Source: Gammaproteobacteria bacterium
GTDB lineage: Bacteria > Pseudomonadota > Gammaproteobacteria > SZUA-152
Length of the DNA: 64,000 bases
Direction: 5' to 3'
Assembly (NCBI GenBank): GCA_029882975.1
Contig: JAOUJW010000005.1
Span: 166,828 to 230,827, forward strand
The position numbers were made by a program, and so were the translations under genes. A model generated the notes under the pieces. It saw nothing but the letters and a program-made list of their open reading frames with translations, did not search any database and had not been told where the DNA came from. Positions 24,880-35,900 of the stretch are shown here, piece after piece (position 1 is the stretch's first letter; each line of letters begins with the position of its first letter).

Positions 24880-26457
24880 TTGACTCAAGATATCCATTTT
24901 GACGTAATTGTAATCGGCAGTGGCTTTGGTGGTGCCGTCAGCGCCTGTCGCCTGGCGCAAAGAGGCCTGTCGGTCTGCGTCCTGGAACGGGGACGCCGCT
25001 GGAAACCGCAAGACTACCCTCGCTCGCCACAAGACTCTTGGTTATGGTCACACCATGAGCCGGAAAAACGCAATGGTTGGATCGACCTGAGAGTCTACAA
25101 TGATATGGCGGTCGCACAAGGTAGTGGCGTGGGTGGCGGCTCCCTCATCTACGCCAATGTGTCTATAGAGGCTCAACCTTTTGTATTCCAATCCGGCTGG
25201 CCTGAAGCCATCACCTATGAGTCACTTAAGCCCTATTATGAAAAAACCGGGGAAATGCTCAATCTACAAACCCTTCCCGACAATCAGCTGACCGAGCGTT
25301 ACAAGCTCATGCAGACGGCCGCCACGGCCGCCGGTTACGGTGATCGATTTACCAAAGTACCTTTGGCGGTGAGCTTTAGCGACAGTTACAGCTATGCCTT
25401 GGAAGATCCTCACAATGAAAAGCATTCAACGATGTACACCAACGCCCAGGGACAAGTTCAAGGCACATGCATCCATTGCGGCAATTGCGACATCGGTTGC
25501 AGCGTCCAAGCCAAGAATACACTGGATTTAAATTACCTGCCCTTGGCTGAGAAACACGGTGCAGAAATATTACCGTTGCATTTGGTGCGCAAAATAACCC
25601 CCAAAATCGATCATTACCGGGTCGATTTCGACCGTATAGACCAAAGCAATGAACGCCTGCTCCCGGGGCATTTTAACGCCCGTAAGGTTGTTGTGGCAGC
25701 CGGCACAATGGGCACCAATGAACTGTTATTAAAATGTCGCGACGACTATGGCACTCTACCGAGAATCAGTCGGCAATTGGGGTACGGATGGAGCTGTAAT
25801 GGTGACTTTGTGACCCCCGCTTTTTATCCCGGACGCGACGTCTCCCCTACACGGGGTCCGACCGTCTCGGCGGCCATCGACTTCTTGGATGGCTCCGTTG
25901 AAGGCCAACGCTTCTTTATCGAAGACGGCGGTTTTCCCGACATGCTGGGCAATGCTCTGGAACAATTCAGCAATAAAACCCAGCTGGGTTTGTTGTTCAG
26001 CGGTTTGGATCAGGCGATACGCAATCGCGATTCCCTCTCCTGTATCATGCCATGGTTCGGCCAAGGGATAGATGCGGCCGATGGCCGATTACATCTGCGC
26101 CGCAGCTGGTGGCCACCGTTTAAGAAAAAAATGGATCTGGATTGGAACATTGAAAAATCCAAAGCGACGATTCAAGCCTTGATCAACATGCACAAAAAAT
26201 TAGCGAAAATCACCGGCGGTACTCCTTGTGTCCCCCCCAGTTGGAACTGGTTCAAAGACCTGGCCACGCCCCACCCCATGGGTGGTTGCCGTATGGCCGA
26301 CAGTAAAGCAAATGGTGTAGTAGATCACAAGGGCGAAGTGTATTCCTATCCGGGACTTTATGTGGCTGACGGTTCTATCCTCCCAAGAAGCATCGGTTTA
26401 AATCCCTCTCGGACGATTGCTGCGCTGGCAGAAAGAATTGCGGAGTTTATCAGCTAG
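24880..26457 (+). CDS. GMC-family FAD-dependent oxidoreductase
   Basis: A 525-aa cytoplasmic flavoenzyme oxidising alcohol groups. The dinucleotide motif is VIVIGSGFGGAVSACRLAQR (residues 9-28), with GVGGGSLIYANV as the second FAD contact. The C-terminal GMC domain includes HPMGGCRMA and LYVADGSILPRSIGLNPSRT. The overall layout resembles bacterial cholesterol-oxidase-like and alcohol dehydrogenase GMC members. A Cys cluster CIHCGNCDIGC (about residues 200-210) has the spacing of an iron-sulfur or zinc site. The start is TTG 24880 with AAAGGA upstream. The substrate is unknown. Confidence 0.87.
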   Translation: MTQDIHFDVIVIGSGFGGAVSACRLAQRGLSVCVLERGRRWKPQDYPRSPQDSWLWSHHEPEKRNGWIDLRVYNDMAVAQGSGVGGGSLIYANVSIEAQPFVFQSGWPEAITYESLKPYYEKTGEMLNLQTLPDNQLTERYKLMQTAATAAGYGDRFTKVPLAVSFSDSYSYALEDPHNEKHSTMYTNAQGQVQGTCIHCGNCDIGCSVQAKNTLDLNYLPLAEKHGAEILPLHLVRKITPKIDHYRVDFDRIDQSNERLLPGHFNARKVVVAAGTMGTNELLLKCRDDYGTLPRISRQLGYGWSCNGDFVTPAFYPGRDVSPTRGPTVSAAIDFLDGSVEGQRFFIEDGGFPDMLGNALEQFSNKTQLGLLFSGLDQAIRNRDSLSCIMPWFGQGIDAADGRLHLRRSWWPPFKKKMDLDWNIEKSKATIQALINMHKKLAKITGGTPCVPPSWNWFKDLATPHPMGGCRMADSKANGVVDHKGEVYSYPGLYVADGSILPRSIGLNPSRTIAALAERIAEFIS

Positions 26458-26524
26458 TGAAACCGCGATTCGGAGACCGGCTGTAACACCAGAGAGATTC
26501 CCAGCTGTCACTGCTGGTTTACGC

Positions 26525-27742
26525 TTAATGCTCTTTGGGTAAGAAATCTTCCACCACCACTTTAGCCACATTGATCCCATAAGAGCCCGGAGGCAATATG
26601 GTGGTAATATTGGTTTCGCTCCAGTCCATGTTGGCCAGATTCATCAGCTTTCGGACTTCATAGGGCTTTTTGTCCATATCCAAAACCAATAGAACGACAG
26701 GGCGTAATTTTACGGTTTGATTGACACTCATAACCACAGCGACATCGCCGCGTTCCAGTTCAACCAAACTACCGATAGGATAAATACCCAGGCATTGAAT
26801 AAATTTTTCCACTAGGTCAGGACCAAAGTTTTCCTTAGCGGTGACATACATTTCTTTCAGAACTTCGTGAGGGGAGGTTCCTTTGCGATAATGGTTATCA
26901 CTTCTGGCCGTTTCATACATATCCACCAAGGCTACCAATCGAGTTAAGTAGGCGTTGTCCTCCCCCACTAATTTATCTGGGTAACCGGAACCGTTGTAAC
27001 GTTCGTGATGGTGCAAGACAATATCCAATACTTCCTTGGTAATATATTCTTTTCCGCGCAAGGCCTCCCAACCCAGCTTGGGGTGTTGTTGCATACGCTC
27101 ATACTCCTGCGTCGTCAATGCAGAGGTTTTTTGTACGATGTTCGTGGGTACTTTCATGGTACCGATATCGTGCAGTATGGCTCCCAAGCCCAAGGTCTGT
27201 AATTGCGAGCGATCCAAACCCAGCCAATGACCAAAACTCAGCGTCAGAATGCATACGTTAATACTGTGATACAAGGTAAAATCGTCATGGTCTTTCAGAT
27301 AGGTCAACCAGATCATGGTGCTGGGGTGACGGGACACCACATTGATCATATCTTCCACCATGGCTTTGGTTTTAACCGTATCTACAGTCTCACCCAGACT
27401 TATGTTTTGCATCATTTTTTTAATAATGTTACTGGTTTTATTATAGAGAAAACGGGCGCTGTGAAACTGATCTGCCAGTTTCATAAATTCCATGTCCACA
27501 CCTTGTGAAACTGTGGGTTTTTCATGTTCCCGGTGTTGTTCCAATACAGATTGCACATCGCGGCTGGATTTTTCCGTGTCCACATATACATATTTACAGG
27601 TATCAGATACTTGTCCCATTAATTCATTATTATCCAGAATAAAACCTTGAAATAAAAATGGGGATTCCAACCAGGGGCGATCAATTTCAGTGACGTACAT
27701 GCCCAGCTGCAGTTCACTAATATCCAGTTTGATTATGCTCAT
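26525..27742 (-). CDS. HD-GYP domain protein (candidate c-di-GMP phosphodiesterase)
   Basis: A 405-aa cytoplasmic protein: an N-terminal DUF3391 domain (about 1-110) and an HD-GYP domain (about 140-330). The metal site is present (H191-D192 in ILHDIGTMKVP; HHHERYNGSGYP at about 244-255), so c-di-GMP hydrolysis to pGpG or GMP is expected. The tail after 330 has a DUF3391-associated beta segment. It lies 112 bp downstream of the giant envelope operon on the same strand and could be read with it. With the PilZ protein it suggests local c-di-GMP control of motility or adhesion. Confidence 0.9.
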   Translation of the reverse strand: MSIIKLDISELQLGMYVTEIDRPWLESPFLFQGFILDNNELMGQVSDTCKYVYVDTEKSSRDVQSVLEQHREHEKPTVSQGVDMEFMKLADQFHSARFLYNKTSNIIKKMMQNISLGETVDTVKTKAMVEDMINVVSRHPSTMIWLTYLKDHDDFTLYHSINVCILTLSFGHWLGLDRSQLQTLGLGAILHDIGTMKVPTNIVQKTSALTTQEYERMQQHPKLGWEALRGKEYITKEVLDIVLHHHERYNGSGYPDKLVGEDNAYLTRLVALVDMYETARSDNHYRKGTSPHEVLKEMYVTAKENFGPDLVEKFIQCLGIYPIGSLVELERGDVAVVMSVNQTVKLRPVVLLVLDMDKKPYEVRKLMNLANMDWSETNITTILPPGSYGINVAKVVVEDFLPKEH

Positions 27743-27854
27743 CAAATTTTCCCTATTGTAATCTATATACTATGATCGGTACCCATGCGGGTTTTTTGAG
27801 CTGGTATCCAACAGTTTGTTAACATTTTTTGCACCAAGTCTGTGCATAGCCACA

Positions 27855-30800
27855 TTAAAATTTACCTACAATATTGATAAAGAATCCTTGACTGTCGAAA
27901 TCCAGATCCGTCAGATCATCGGAGAAGTCCGTAAAGTTGTAACCCACACCCAGTTTTACAAATTCGTTCACATGTCGGTACAGCCCCGCTAATATGCCGT
28001 GACGTCGGTCACCCACTTGGGGTAACTCCAATAGACGCTCTTCCAGCAGGGCATCCCAACTATGCGTAAGGTGCCAGTCCAGACGCAGTATATATAGTGC
28101 CGCATCACTTCGAAAAAATACGGGATTAACCCGATCCTGACTGATTTGTCCATAACGGTATGCATACTTGGCACCAATTCCCAAGCTTCGACTCAGATCA
28201 TAGGAAAAGTCCAAGGAGAGGATGTCACTTTTTTGAATATATTCAGCCGCAGTATTATTAATAGTGACTTGATCAGTCGCCGGAACATTGTAAAAGTGGG
28301 TGAACTTGAACAGTGCATTCAGACCACTGCCGGCCACCGGTCGGTAAGCGTATCCAAAAACCGCTTCGGTGAAATTTCCGTCATAAAATTCTCCCATTGA
28401 GCTTTCGCTGAAAGAGTAATTTAGTTTACCCAGAAAATTCCAATCCGCGCTCATCGTGTATTTAAAGCTGTTTTTAGCCAACCAGGTAGTTCGGGTGCTC
28501 AAACTAAGATTGGGTTGTTGGGTTTCGTCACGACGATATTCTATGGCACCGGCATAGGTGATCAAATCCATTTTGTATCCCAGGCTTAGGCCCATTGCAT
28601 TGCGTTCTATCTCGGCTCCGGTGTTGCTATCACGCAATTTGCCGCTATCCAGACTGGCACCAAAGTTCCAGCTGTCGGTGGGTGCCAGATCAAACCCCAT
28701 GGAATGGGTTAAGCCGGTAGGCGTATCGCCGTGGCTGTATTTTTCTTCAAGATAGATACTGCTACTATCCGAGTAGCGGGTTTTGAAACCTGAGGCCATG
28801 TTGCCTTTACGAGCCCGAACTCCGTTGTCACTGCGCTCGTTCTCCAGCGTATAACTGCTATAGATATTTGTGGTATCCGTCATTTTGTAATCGGCACCTA
28901 ATGTGGCACCATGCCCCAAATGTCCGGTGGACAGTTCACTGTTAAACGTCAAGCGATCGCCGCTGCGATAATCACCGCCCACACCCACGCGCGTATTACG
29001 TTCGCGTGTACCGATGATTTGCAAGGTTTCCTGATAGTAACCGTACGCAGACCAATTGGCATTGGAGTCAAACCCGAGTTTTAAGGCAGCATCATTGCGT
29101 TTCCCTTCTTTTTGAGTCGCTGGAACAACCGGTGAATTGTCGCTGCGTTCATCGGCTCGCACGGCAAACGACATATTCCAGTAAGCGTCTATCTTGCGAT
29201 CCAGGTTTAATTCCGAGGCACGGGTTTCCAGGCCGTCTTTCTGTACTTTGGCATCAGATTTCACTTTAATTTTTGTGTACGCATCAAATGGCAGCTCCAG
29301 ACTACCACCTGTTTGTATTGTGCTTTTGTTGGTAATAATACCGGGTGCCGCATACCCGGCTTCCAAGTCTTGTCGATAGTAATTTAAACTACCCTCTAAG
29401 CCAGGGATAAACTCTTGCACTCGAACAGCGGCATCCAGTCGCTGGCCATTCGCACTGTCGCTAAATCCGTTGTTGTTTACGCTTTGAAAATCAAAACCAC
29501 CATCGGCCGACAAAGCGGCAGTGGCCACGGCGCCCTTGCTAATGGAATATTCGTACTTAATCCAGGTTCCCGGACTCATGCGAAACATAACGTCCATCGC
29601 ATTCAGCGTACTTTTAGATGCACTGATGTCGTTCTTATCGGCCGTTATACCCAGTTTCAAGGTGTCACCCATCCAGTAATGCGCCCTCCCCCCCATTGCC
29701 AGATCATTCATATCGTCAAACCCGGGAGTGTACTCATAGCGCACGATTAAATATTGGTGGCTACCGCTAAAATCTCCCGTATCTATCAACATCCCATTGT
29801 CACTGGAAGGTGACAGCGCTTGATTCAGCATAACCCGACCTTGAATGTAGTCAACGGTATAATCCAGACCATAGGCGAGATTTTTTACACTCAGCACCAT
29901 TCCGGACAGAGCATCACGCACTTCAATGCGCGCCCGCTCAGATCCGCTCATGAGATCCTGATGTTGCAGAAAGTATAAAGAACCTCCCGTGCCACGAAAC
30001 TCATCTCGACCCGCCACCGTTCCCGGTTGAGCGGCAAACACATCCCAGCTGTAACGTCGTTCACCGAATGAAGTAGTGGAATCGGACTCGAAGTGAGTAT
30101 TAAATCCATACAGGCGTCTATCCACATGCGCTAAATTGTTATCGGTGTAATCTATACTGAAATTGCCCCACAGCACGTGATCTTTGTTTTTGTACAGCTT
30201 GGTATAAAATTTACCGGAGGTCGGCGCGTCTTCTTCTACGCTGCTATCGTCACCGTAGGTGGGGTAGTAGTAATCAGGGTTGATACGGCGAAACACGGAA
30301 TCGGGTGACTTGTTCATAAAGTTGTTAAACAAGTCTTCCAGTGGACCTTCACGGGTATCGGCACTGGCTTTTAAACTCCAGCCGTTTTGGAAACGCCCTC
30401 GGGTATAAAATGCCAAACGACCGTCTACACTGAGATCATTGTCGTAATGAGATTGATCGCCCGTCGCCAAAGCTGCCGGACCGTTGGTTTGGTCACGAGA
30501 TAGGGTCACATCGGCAATACCCACGTAAAACCAATCCTTCTGACCTAACTGCACTTCACGCAGATACACATCACCATTACCATTGCCATCAGTCACTGCA
30601 ACTTCGACACTGTGGAGGCCTTGTGGCAATATCAGCTCGCTGATAAATTGGCCATCCTGACTGACCGGAATTTCGTTTCCAGCAAACCATACCTTGTGTC
30701 CGGGTGGAATGTGTTGTCCGCGAGCCCAGACACTGGCACCCTGTAAAGGGATATTGTTACGGGCCAGACGATTTTCACCGTATCCCAACAGCATTTGTTC

Positions 30801-32969
30801 TTGTTTATCCACCACACTGATATCGGTTTGCAGTTTATCGACGACGCGGATACTCTGTTCTGCCGTTTCGTCAAACTGCTTGTCCTTGTTGTATACCCTA
30901 AGCACGTATTTGAGGGTAATACCGGGTGTGCTATAGCGATTCAACAAATCTTCCGGATTCAATCGCCAAAAACCTCTACCATCCGTGTCCAAAGGTACGA
31001 TATAGGCCGGAGTATCTCCAACAGATTGCGAAGAGTAAAAGATGCGTACTTCTGCAGACGTAATAAACGAGGGATAGTTACTGTAGAGCGCAAAATCGAC
31101 CTGGTTCTCCCGTATCTCAGTGGCGGCTTTATCCAGCAAAGATATTACGTTGGGCCAAGCGGTAACATTGAGTCGCGGTTTAACGGACAGGTTGTCAAAC
31201 TTAAACTGGATTTTTGCTTTATCCAGTGCGACATCGGTACAACGTTGCACGTCAGGGATATTTTTGTTGGGATCGTTAATCGGTTGTCCGTCAACTGAGA
31301 TACGCATCAGGTTCAATTCATAGGGATTCTTGGGCTGTACTGCACGTGTCAGGCGTTTAATTTCCAGCCCTTCACTGTCATCCAAATACGCCAACTCATC
31401 ATAGACAATCCGGACCTCCACCCGCGACTCTTCCATTTCCACGAAGCCGGTGTTGGCAACATCACTGGACTGCACATAACCTCGGCCTTCAAACTCCGCC
31501 TGCTTGTCCTTGAGTTGCATTTCTTGTTTTACCGAATCCATGACTCGTCGCGCCCGGGCTGTGGATAAGCCTATATCGTCTCCATACACCATAGCCGTAC
31601 GTCGGTCTAAACGTTCATTGCTGATGTAGCCGATAAAGCGTAAGCGTACATTACCTTTATCTTTTATATCTTCCATGGCGCGGGCTAGACGCCGAGTGTA
31701 ACCCACAGGAAACACCGGCTGACCTTTTTCAAACACTACAGCTTTAATTTCTCCTTCCGGAGGATTGTAGATTCGTTCCACCGTTTCAGCAGCATCGGCT
31801 TCGGGACAGATTTGGGGTTCATCCGGAAGTTCTTCCAATGGATCGTCGTGCCAGAATTCCACTTCGATACGCCGGTTTAAGGCTCGGCCGCGTTCGGAGT
31901 TATTTGATGCAATAGGGGCACCGGTACCTTTACCATCACTGTCCACTGCGCTGGAGGGCAATTTCATGACTTCCTGCACTGCCACAGCAAAACGCCTTGC
32001 TCGGGACTTGGATAAGCCTACATGATCACCATATATGCGTGCTTCTCGTCCCATTAAAGGAACATTGTCCGTGTGCGCAATAAAACGCATTTTCACGTTT
32101 TCTTTGTCGCGAAGATTGTGCAGAGCCTGGCGTAATTGCTTTACATATTGCTCCGGAATAGTGAACTCGTCGGCCTCATAAGGAAACGGTTGTACCAGAT
32201 TTTTAAGTTTGGCTCGTTTGGAATGCCCTACTTTGTAGCGAATCTTACAGACGGTTTCCACTCGACATACTTGAATCCGTTTGATTTTCTGATCCAGTTC
32301 CACCTCACGGTCCACACTGACCTCTTCCACTTCGTCGTACCACACTTGAACTTCCACTCGACGATTTTGCGCTTTACCGGCAGCAGTACTATTGTCCGCA
32401 ACGGGTTTGGTCTCGCCCAATCCCTCATAGGATATGGCTTCCGGTGGTAACCCGAGAGCCCGTTGAAAGTATTCCGCGGTGGTTCCTGCCCGTTCACGAG
32501 ACAGCCCCATATTGTCCTTATATTTGTCCATAGCACGACCGCGCAGTTTGACGTTGTCCGTATGGCCGATGAAATGCAAACGCACGTTAATACGGTCTTT
32601 CATGCTGTGGAGAATTTCCCGCAATTTGTCGATGAACTCCTCAGGAATATCAGCCTTGCCGGATTTAAATCGAATGGGAGGAACCAGTCCTTTGAGTTTT
32701 TTAGTGGTGACTTTTTTCTCCAGTACTTTTTGTATGCCCTTTTCGACTTCACCATCATCGTCGGCGAATTTCTTGCGCCATTGAGCGAATTCCCCCGAAG
32801 GATCCAGTTGTTGTTCCGTGTTTTCACCAATTAGATTGGTTTCCTCCACACCGTGGCCGCCGGTTTCCACGGATTGTTGCGACTCCTGCGCGAAAATTGG
32901 CGACAAAGGGTTCCCCACCATCAACAGCAGTGCAAGTAACCATTTGTTTTTATGCAATATTTGCATCAT
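27855..32969 (-). CDS. Outer-membrane protein with three OmpA-like domains and a large beta-barrel
   Basis: About 1705 aa. After a signal peptide (cleavage near IFA) come three successive OmpA-like peptidoglycan-binding modules (about 100-225, 260-390, 415-540). Each keeps the helix motif (DNMGLSRERA, DHVGLSKSRA, DDIGLSTARA); the first two have HTDN, while the third has GYISN. A linker of Ig-like/PEGA-like strands follows (about 570-800). The C-terminal half is rich in amphipathic strands of an outer-membrane barrel and ends in ...FINIVGKF with terminal Phe. It starts 21 nt after the stop of the giant DUF11 gene, so the two are co-expressed. Likely role: anchoring to peptidoglycan and surface display or export of the giant partner (inference). 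ATG 32966 is an equal alternative start. Confidence 0.85.
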   Translation of the reverse strand: MMQILHKNKWLLALLLMVGNPLSPIFAQESQQSVETGGHGVEETNLIGENTEQQLDPSGEFAQWRKKFADDDGEVEKGIQKVLEKKVTTKKLKGLVPPIRFKSGKADIPEEFIDKLREILHSMKDRINVRLHFIGHTDNVKLRGRAMDKYKDNMGLSRERAGTTAEYFQRALGLPPEAISYEGLGETKPVADNSTAAGKAQNRRVEVQVWYDEVEEVSVDREVELDQKIKRIQVCRVETVCKIRYKVGHSKRAKLKNLVQPFPYEADEFTIPEQYVKQLRQALHNLRDKENVKMRFIAHTDNVPLMGREARIYGDHVGLSKSRARRFAVAVQEVMKLPSSAVDSDGKGTGAPIASNNSERGRALNRRIEVEFWHDDPLEELPDEPQICPEADAAETVERIYNPPEGEIKAVVFEKGQPVFPVGYTRRLARAMEDIKDKGNVRLRFIGYISNERLDRRTAMVYGDDIGLSTARARRVMDSVKQEMQLKDKQAEFEGRGYVQSSDVANTGFVEMEESRVEVRIVYDELAYLDDSEGLEIKRLTRAVQPKNPYELNLMRISVDGQPINDPNKNIPDVQRCTDVALDKAKIQFKFDNLSVKPRLNVTAWPNVISLLDKAATEIRENQVDFALYSNYPSFITSAEVRIFYSSQSVGDTPAYIVPLDTDGRGFWRLNPEDLLNRYSTPGITLKYVLRVYNKDKQFDETAEQSIRVVDKLQTDISVVDKQEQMLLGYGENRLARNNIPLQGASVWARGQHIPPGHKVWFAGNEIPVSQDGQFISELILPQGLHSVEVAVTDGNGNGDVYLREVQLGQKDWFYVGIADVTLSRDQTNGPAALATGDQSHYDNDLSVDGRLAFYTRGRFQNGWSLKASADTREGPLEDLFNNFMNKSPDSVFRRINPDYYYPTYGDDSSVEEDAPTSGKFYTKLYKNKDHVLWGNFSIDYTDNNLAHVDRRLYGFNTHFESDSTTSFGERRYSWDVFAAQPGTVAGRDEFRGTGGSLYFLQHQDLMSGSERARIEVRDALSGMVLSVKNLAYGLDYTVDYIQGRVMLNQALSPSSDNGMLIDTGDFSGSHQYLIVRYEYTPGFDDMNDLAMGGRAHYWMGDTLKLGITADKNDISASKSTLNAMDVMFRMSPGTWIKYEYSISKGAVATAALSADGGFDFQSVNNNGFSDSANGQRLDAAVRVQEFIPGLEGSLNYYRQDLEAGYAAPGIITNKSTIQTGGSLELPFDAYTKIKVKSDAKVQKDGLETRASELNLDRKIDAYWNMSFAVRADERSDNSPVVPATQKEGKRNDAALKLGFDSNANWSAYGYYQETLQIIGTRERNTRVGVGGDYRSGDRLTFNSELSTGHLGHGATLGADYKMTDTTNIYSSYTLENERSDNGVRARKGNMASGFKTRYSDSSSIYLEEKYSHGDTPTGLTHSMGFDLAPTDSWNFGASLDSGKLRDSNTGAEIERNAMGLSLGYKMDLITYAGAIEYRRDETQQPNLSLSTRTTWLAKNSFKYTMSADWNFLGKLNYSFSESSMGEFYDGNFTEAVFGYAYRPVAGSGLNALFKFTHFYNVPATDQVTINNTAAEYIQKSDILSLDFSYDLSRSLGIGAKYAYRYGQISQDRVNPVFFRSDAALYILRLDWHLTHSWDALLEERLLELPQVGDRRHGILAGLYRHVNEFVKLGVGYNFTDFSDDLTDLDFDSQGFFINIVGKF

Positions 32970-32990
32970 TTTCCATTCTTTCACAGGGCT

Positions 32991-35900
32991 TTACGGTATC
33001 GCTTCACCGTGACGCCAATACAGTTTGGTTTCCAGTTTCAGTCTGTATGTGCTATTTTTTTGCCAAAATTTGTAAATTCGCTGTTTTATCAATCTGATCC
33101 GCTTTCTCACCAAATCCTCAGACTCCACATCCGCCAGGTAATTGATCCGCAATAACGCCGGGCCTAATAACAACTGTTGCTGCAACACGTCAAAACGCGG
33201 TTCCCATTGCTGCCGCACTTTGGCTGTATTGGGTTCAAATACACCGTCTCCCACATCCAAACTCACTAATCGATACAAGGACGCACCAAAATTGAAACTA
33301 TGGAGTTTGCCGCGAGTAATACGCTGAACTCTGGGATTTTCCGTGGTCATACGGAATCCGCTGGGAAGGGTACGATCGTCCAGTTTTAATATGAAATTGC
33401 TACCTCTTCGTTCATCCGGCGCCATGGCACAACTGATGTGAAAACGGCCGTACGCATCTGTAGTCAGCAATAAGCCGTTGGCCGTTGCCAGGCGCACACC
33501 AGCCAACCCCGGCTCCGATCCGTCCTGAATGCCATTTTGATTGCTGTCATCAAAAACCTTACCAATTATGTCAGAACAATCTAAAGTAGCATCGGGTACA
33601 ACCCGAACCGTTGCAGAGGCCTCCTCGGAGATGTTATCGGCCAGTAAACTACTTATTACACGGGCACGGTTAACATATTTCCCCTCTATCAGCGCTCCTC
33701 CCACGGCGAATAACAACTGAATTCGGTGTTTTGCGTTCACCTGCACGGTAGACAGGTCCCAGCTCAGTCGATTTCCATTCACTTGCGGCTCTACGGCAAC
33801 GCCATCCAAACGCGCCGAACCTTTGACATATTTAAAACCCGCCGGAAAATCGTCTTCCACAACCACCTGTGTCATTGTCACCGGCAAGGTATTGGTAATG
33901 GTGATGGTGTAAGGAACCAGATCACCCCGAGATACTGTCACTCGTGAGCTCACTTTCGTGATTGCTACGGCTTGCTCCAACTCCGGGTCCAGAGGAATAT
34001 GGTTGTTAAAAATCTGGCTATGACCCGGAATTAAGCTGTTGCTCAGAGTCAAATGCAGGTGGTATTCCGTACCCACCGCACGCGCTGCAATGCTGGGTGG
34101 CGGTGCTGTGGCAAAGGTCTGAACCTCACAGTGCTGTCCTGTAGCCATAACCGCATCTTGGCCTGTTCCCGGACAAGTGGGTAAAACAAATGCCACCGTG
34201 ACTGTATTGCTCTGAGCCGGTATGGCTATGGATTCGCCTGCGTTGAAACCACTGGGGGGCGTCACGCGAATTAGATAGTTGGCACCAGGTGGACACTGTA
34301 CCTGGCTGAAATTTAGATCAAATTTGTAGTAACCGTCGGCCAGCGTGCGTTGATCCTGCTGAGCGGGATCGTCAAAACAAGCGGCCGGTACGGCTTGACC
34401 ATTGGCAGCATGTACCAGCGTCAATACAGCTCCGGCTATGGGGGTGCGGACAATGGAATCATAAACCACGCCGTTAGGATCTATGGGCAGATTAAGATCC
34501 TGTAGGTTATTACCGGAGGCGACGATAATATCCCGGATATGCTGCAAACCATCGTTGAAAGCGGAACTGGTCAGACCCAGCTTGGCACTGTTAACTCCGG
34601 CCCCCGGAGCGACAAACCGTAGTTCATAGCGATCCGCACTCAAATAATTGGGCATAAGCCCACTCAGTCGGTAATGTCCACCGCTATCAGTCAAGGTGCT
34701 TGCCAGCAAAGTACCGCGAAAATACACTTGCACGGTCCAGGCTTCTAAAGGACGCTCACCACTGTCGGCGACGTCATTAAAATTGCTGTCGTGCCACAAC
34801 TGACCGTTCAGAGCGCCTTGTCCCGGAGCACCACCAATATCCACCGAGACAGTCGCTTCGGCAAAACGGTTGATATCCCAATCTACGCGTGCAATGTTAG
34901 TCACCCGCGTGCCCATAGACAAAGTCGGGTTTAGGTTCACCAGAAAACGCAATGTGGCGCTTTGCCCCGGTGCCAGATATCCGTATGTATTCCAGTAATC
35001 TGCGCCAATCGTTCCGGCTGTTACACTGATTCCGCTGCTCTGACCGTTTAGGGTAGCCGAACCTACTACATAGGTTTTCTGCCCTACCAACGGCATATCC
35101 AGGTTATCGCTGATAACCACATTAGCGGCAGGCACCGCTCCGATATTGGTTACGGTAACCCGGTATTCCAATTGACCACCCGCTGTGGCTACCCCGCCGC
35201 CAACCACGTTCACTTGTTTGGTAATGGATAATTGTTGGGCATTTCCTACTACAATCAATGTGGGTTGATCACCATTGCTGTCGATACCATCGGCATCGGT
35301 GGGTTCCAGCGGTAATTCCAGACTGTAGATAAATCCTTGGTTGCTGATCACGGTCCCTGGTGCGACTCCGGCGTTGACTTCCACATCAAAAGTTACTCCG
35401 GCACTGGCACCCGGAGAGATATAACCCACCTCCGGTACCGGCGGCGTCAGATCGGAAGAACTGAGAGCAACTCCCGCAATAAGCGGCGACACACCAGCGT
35501 CCGGTTGACCAACCGGTAACCCGTTCAGGGTGACCGTGTTCGCTACATAGGTCGTATTGAGCGGTACAGCATCTCGTAGGATTACGTTCGTCGCAGGTAC
35601 CGCCCCATAGTTGGTGGTGATGATGGTGTAACGCAAGACATCACCAGGGTCTACAAATCCCGGAGCACCATTGTCCACCACCAAACTCACTGTCTTTTGT
35701 GAATCCACAAACGGCAGGTTACCCACCACATCCAAGGTTGGATCATCGGGCAATGCCGTATTGGGATCATCTGACGGTTGCTCCGCTGTCAATGGGCCAC
35801 TGCCAACGCCGTAAGCGTTTACATAAGCCTGATTGGAAATGATGCTGCCGTTGATCGCATCCATATTGATGCGTACGTCAAAGTGAATCACGGCCATATA

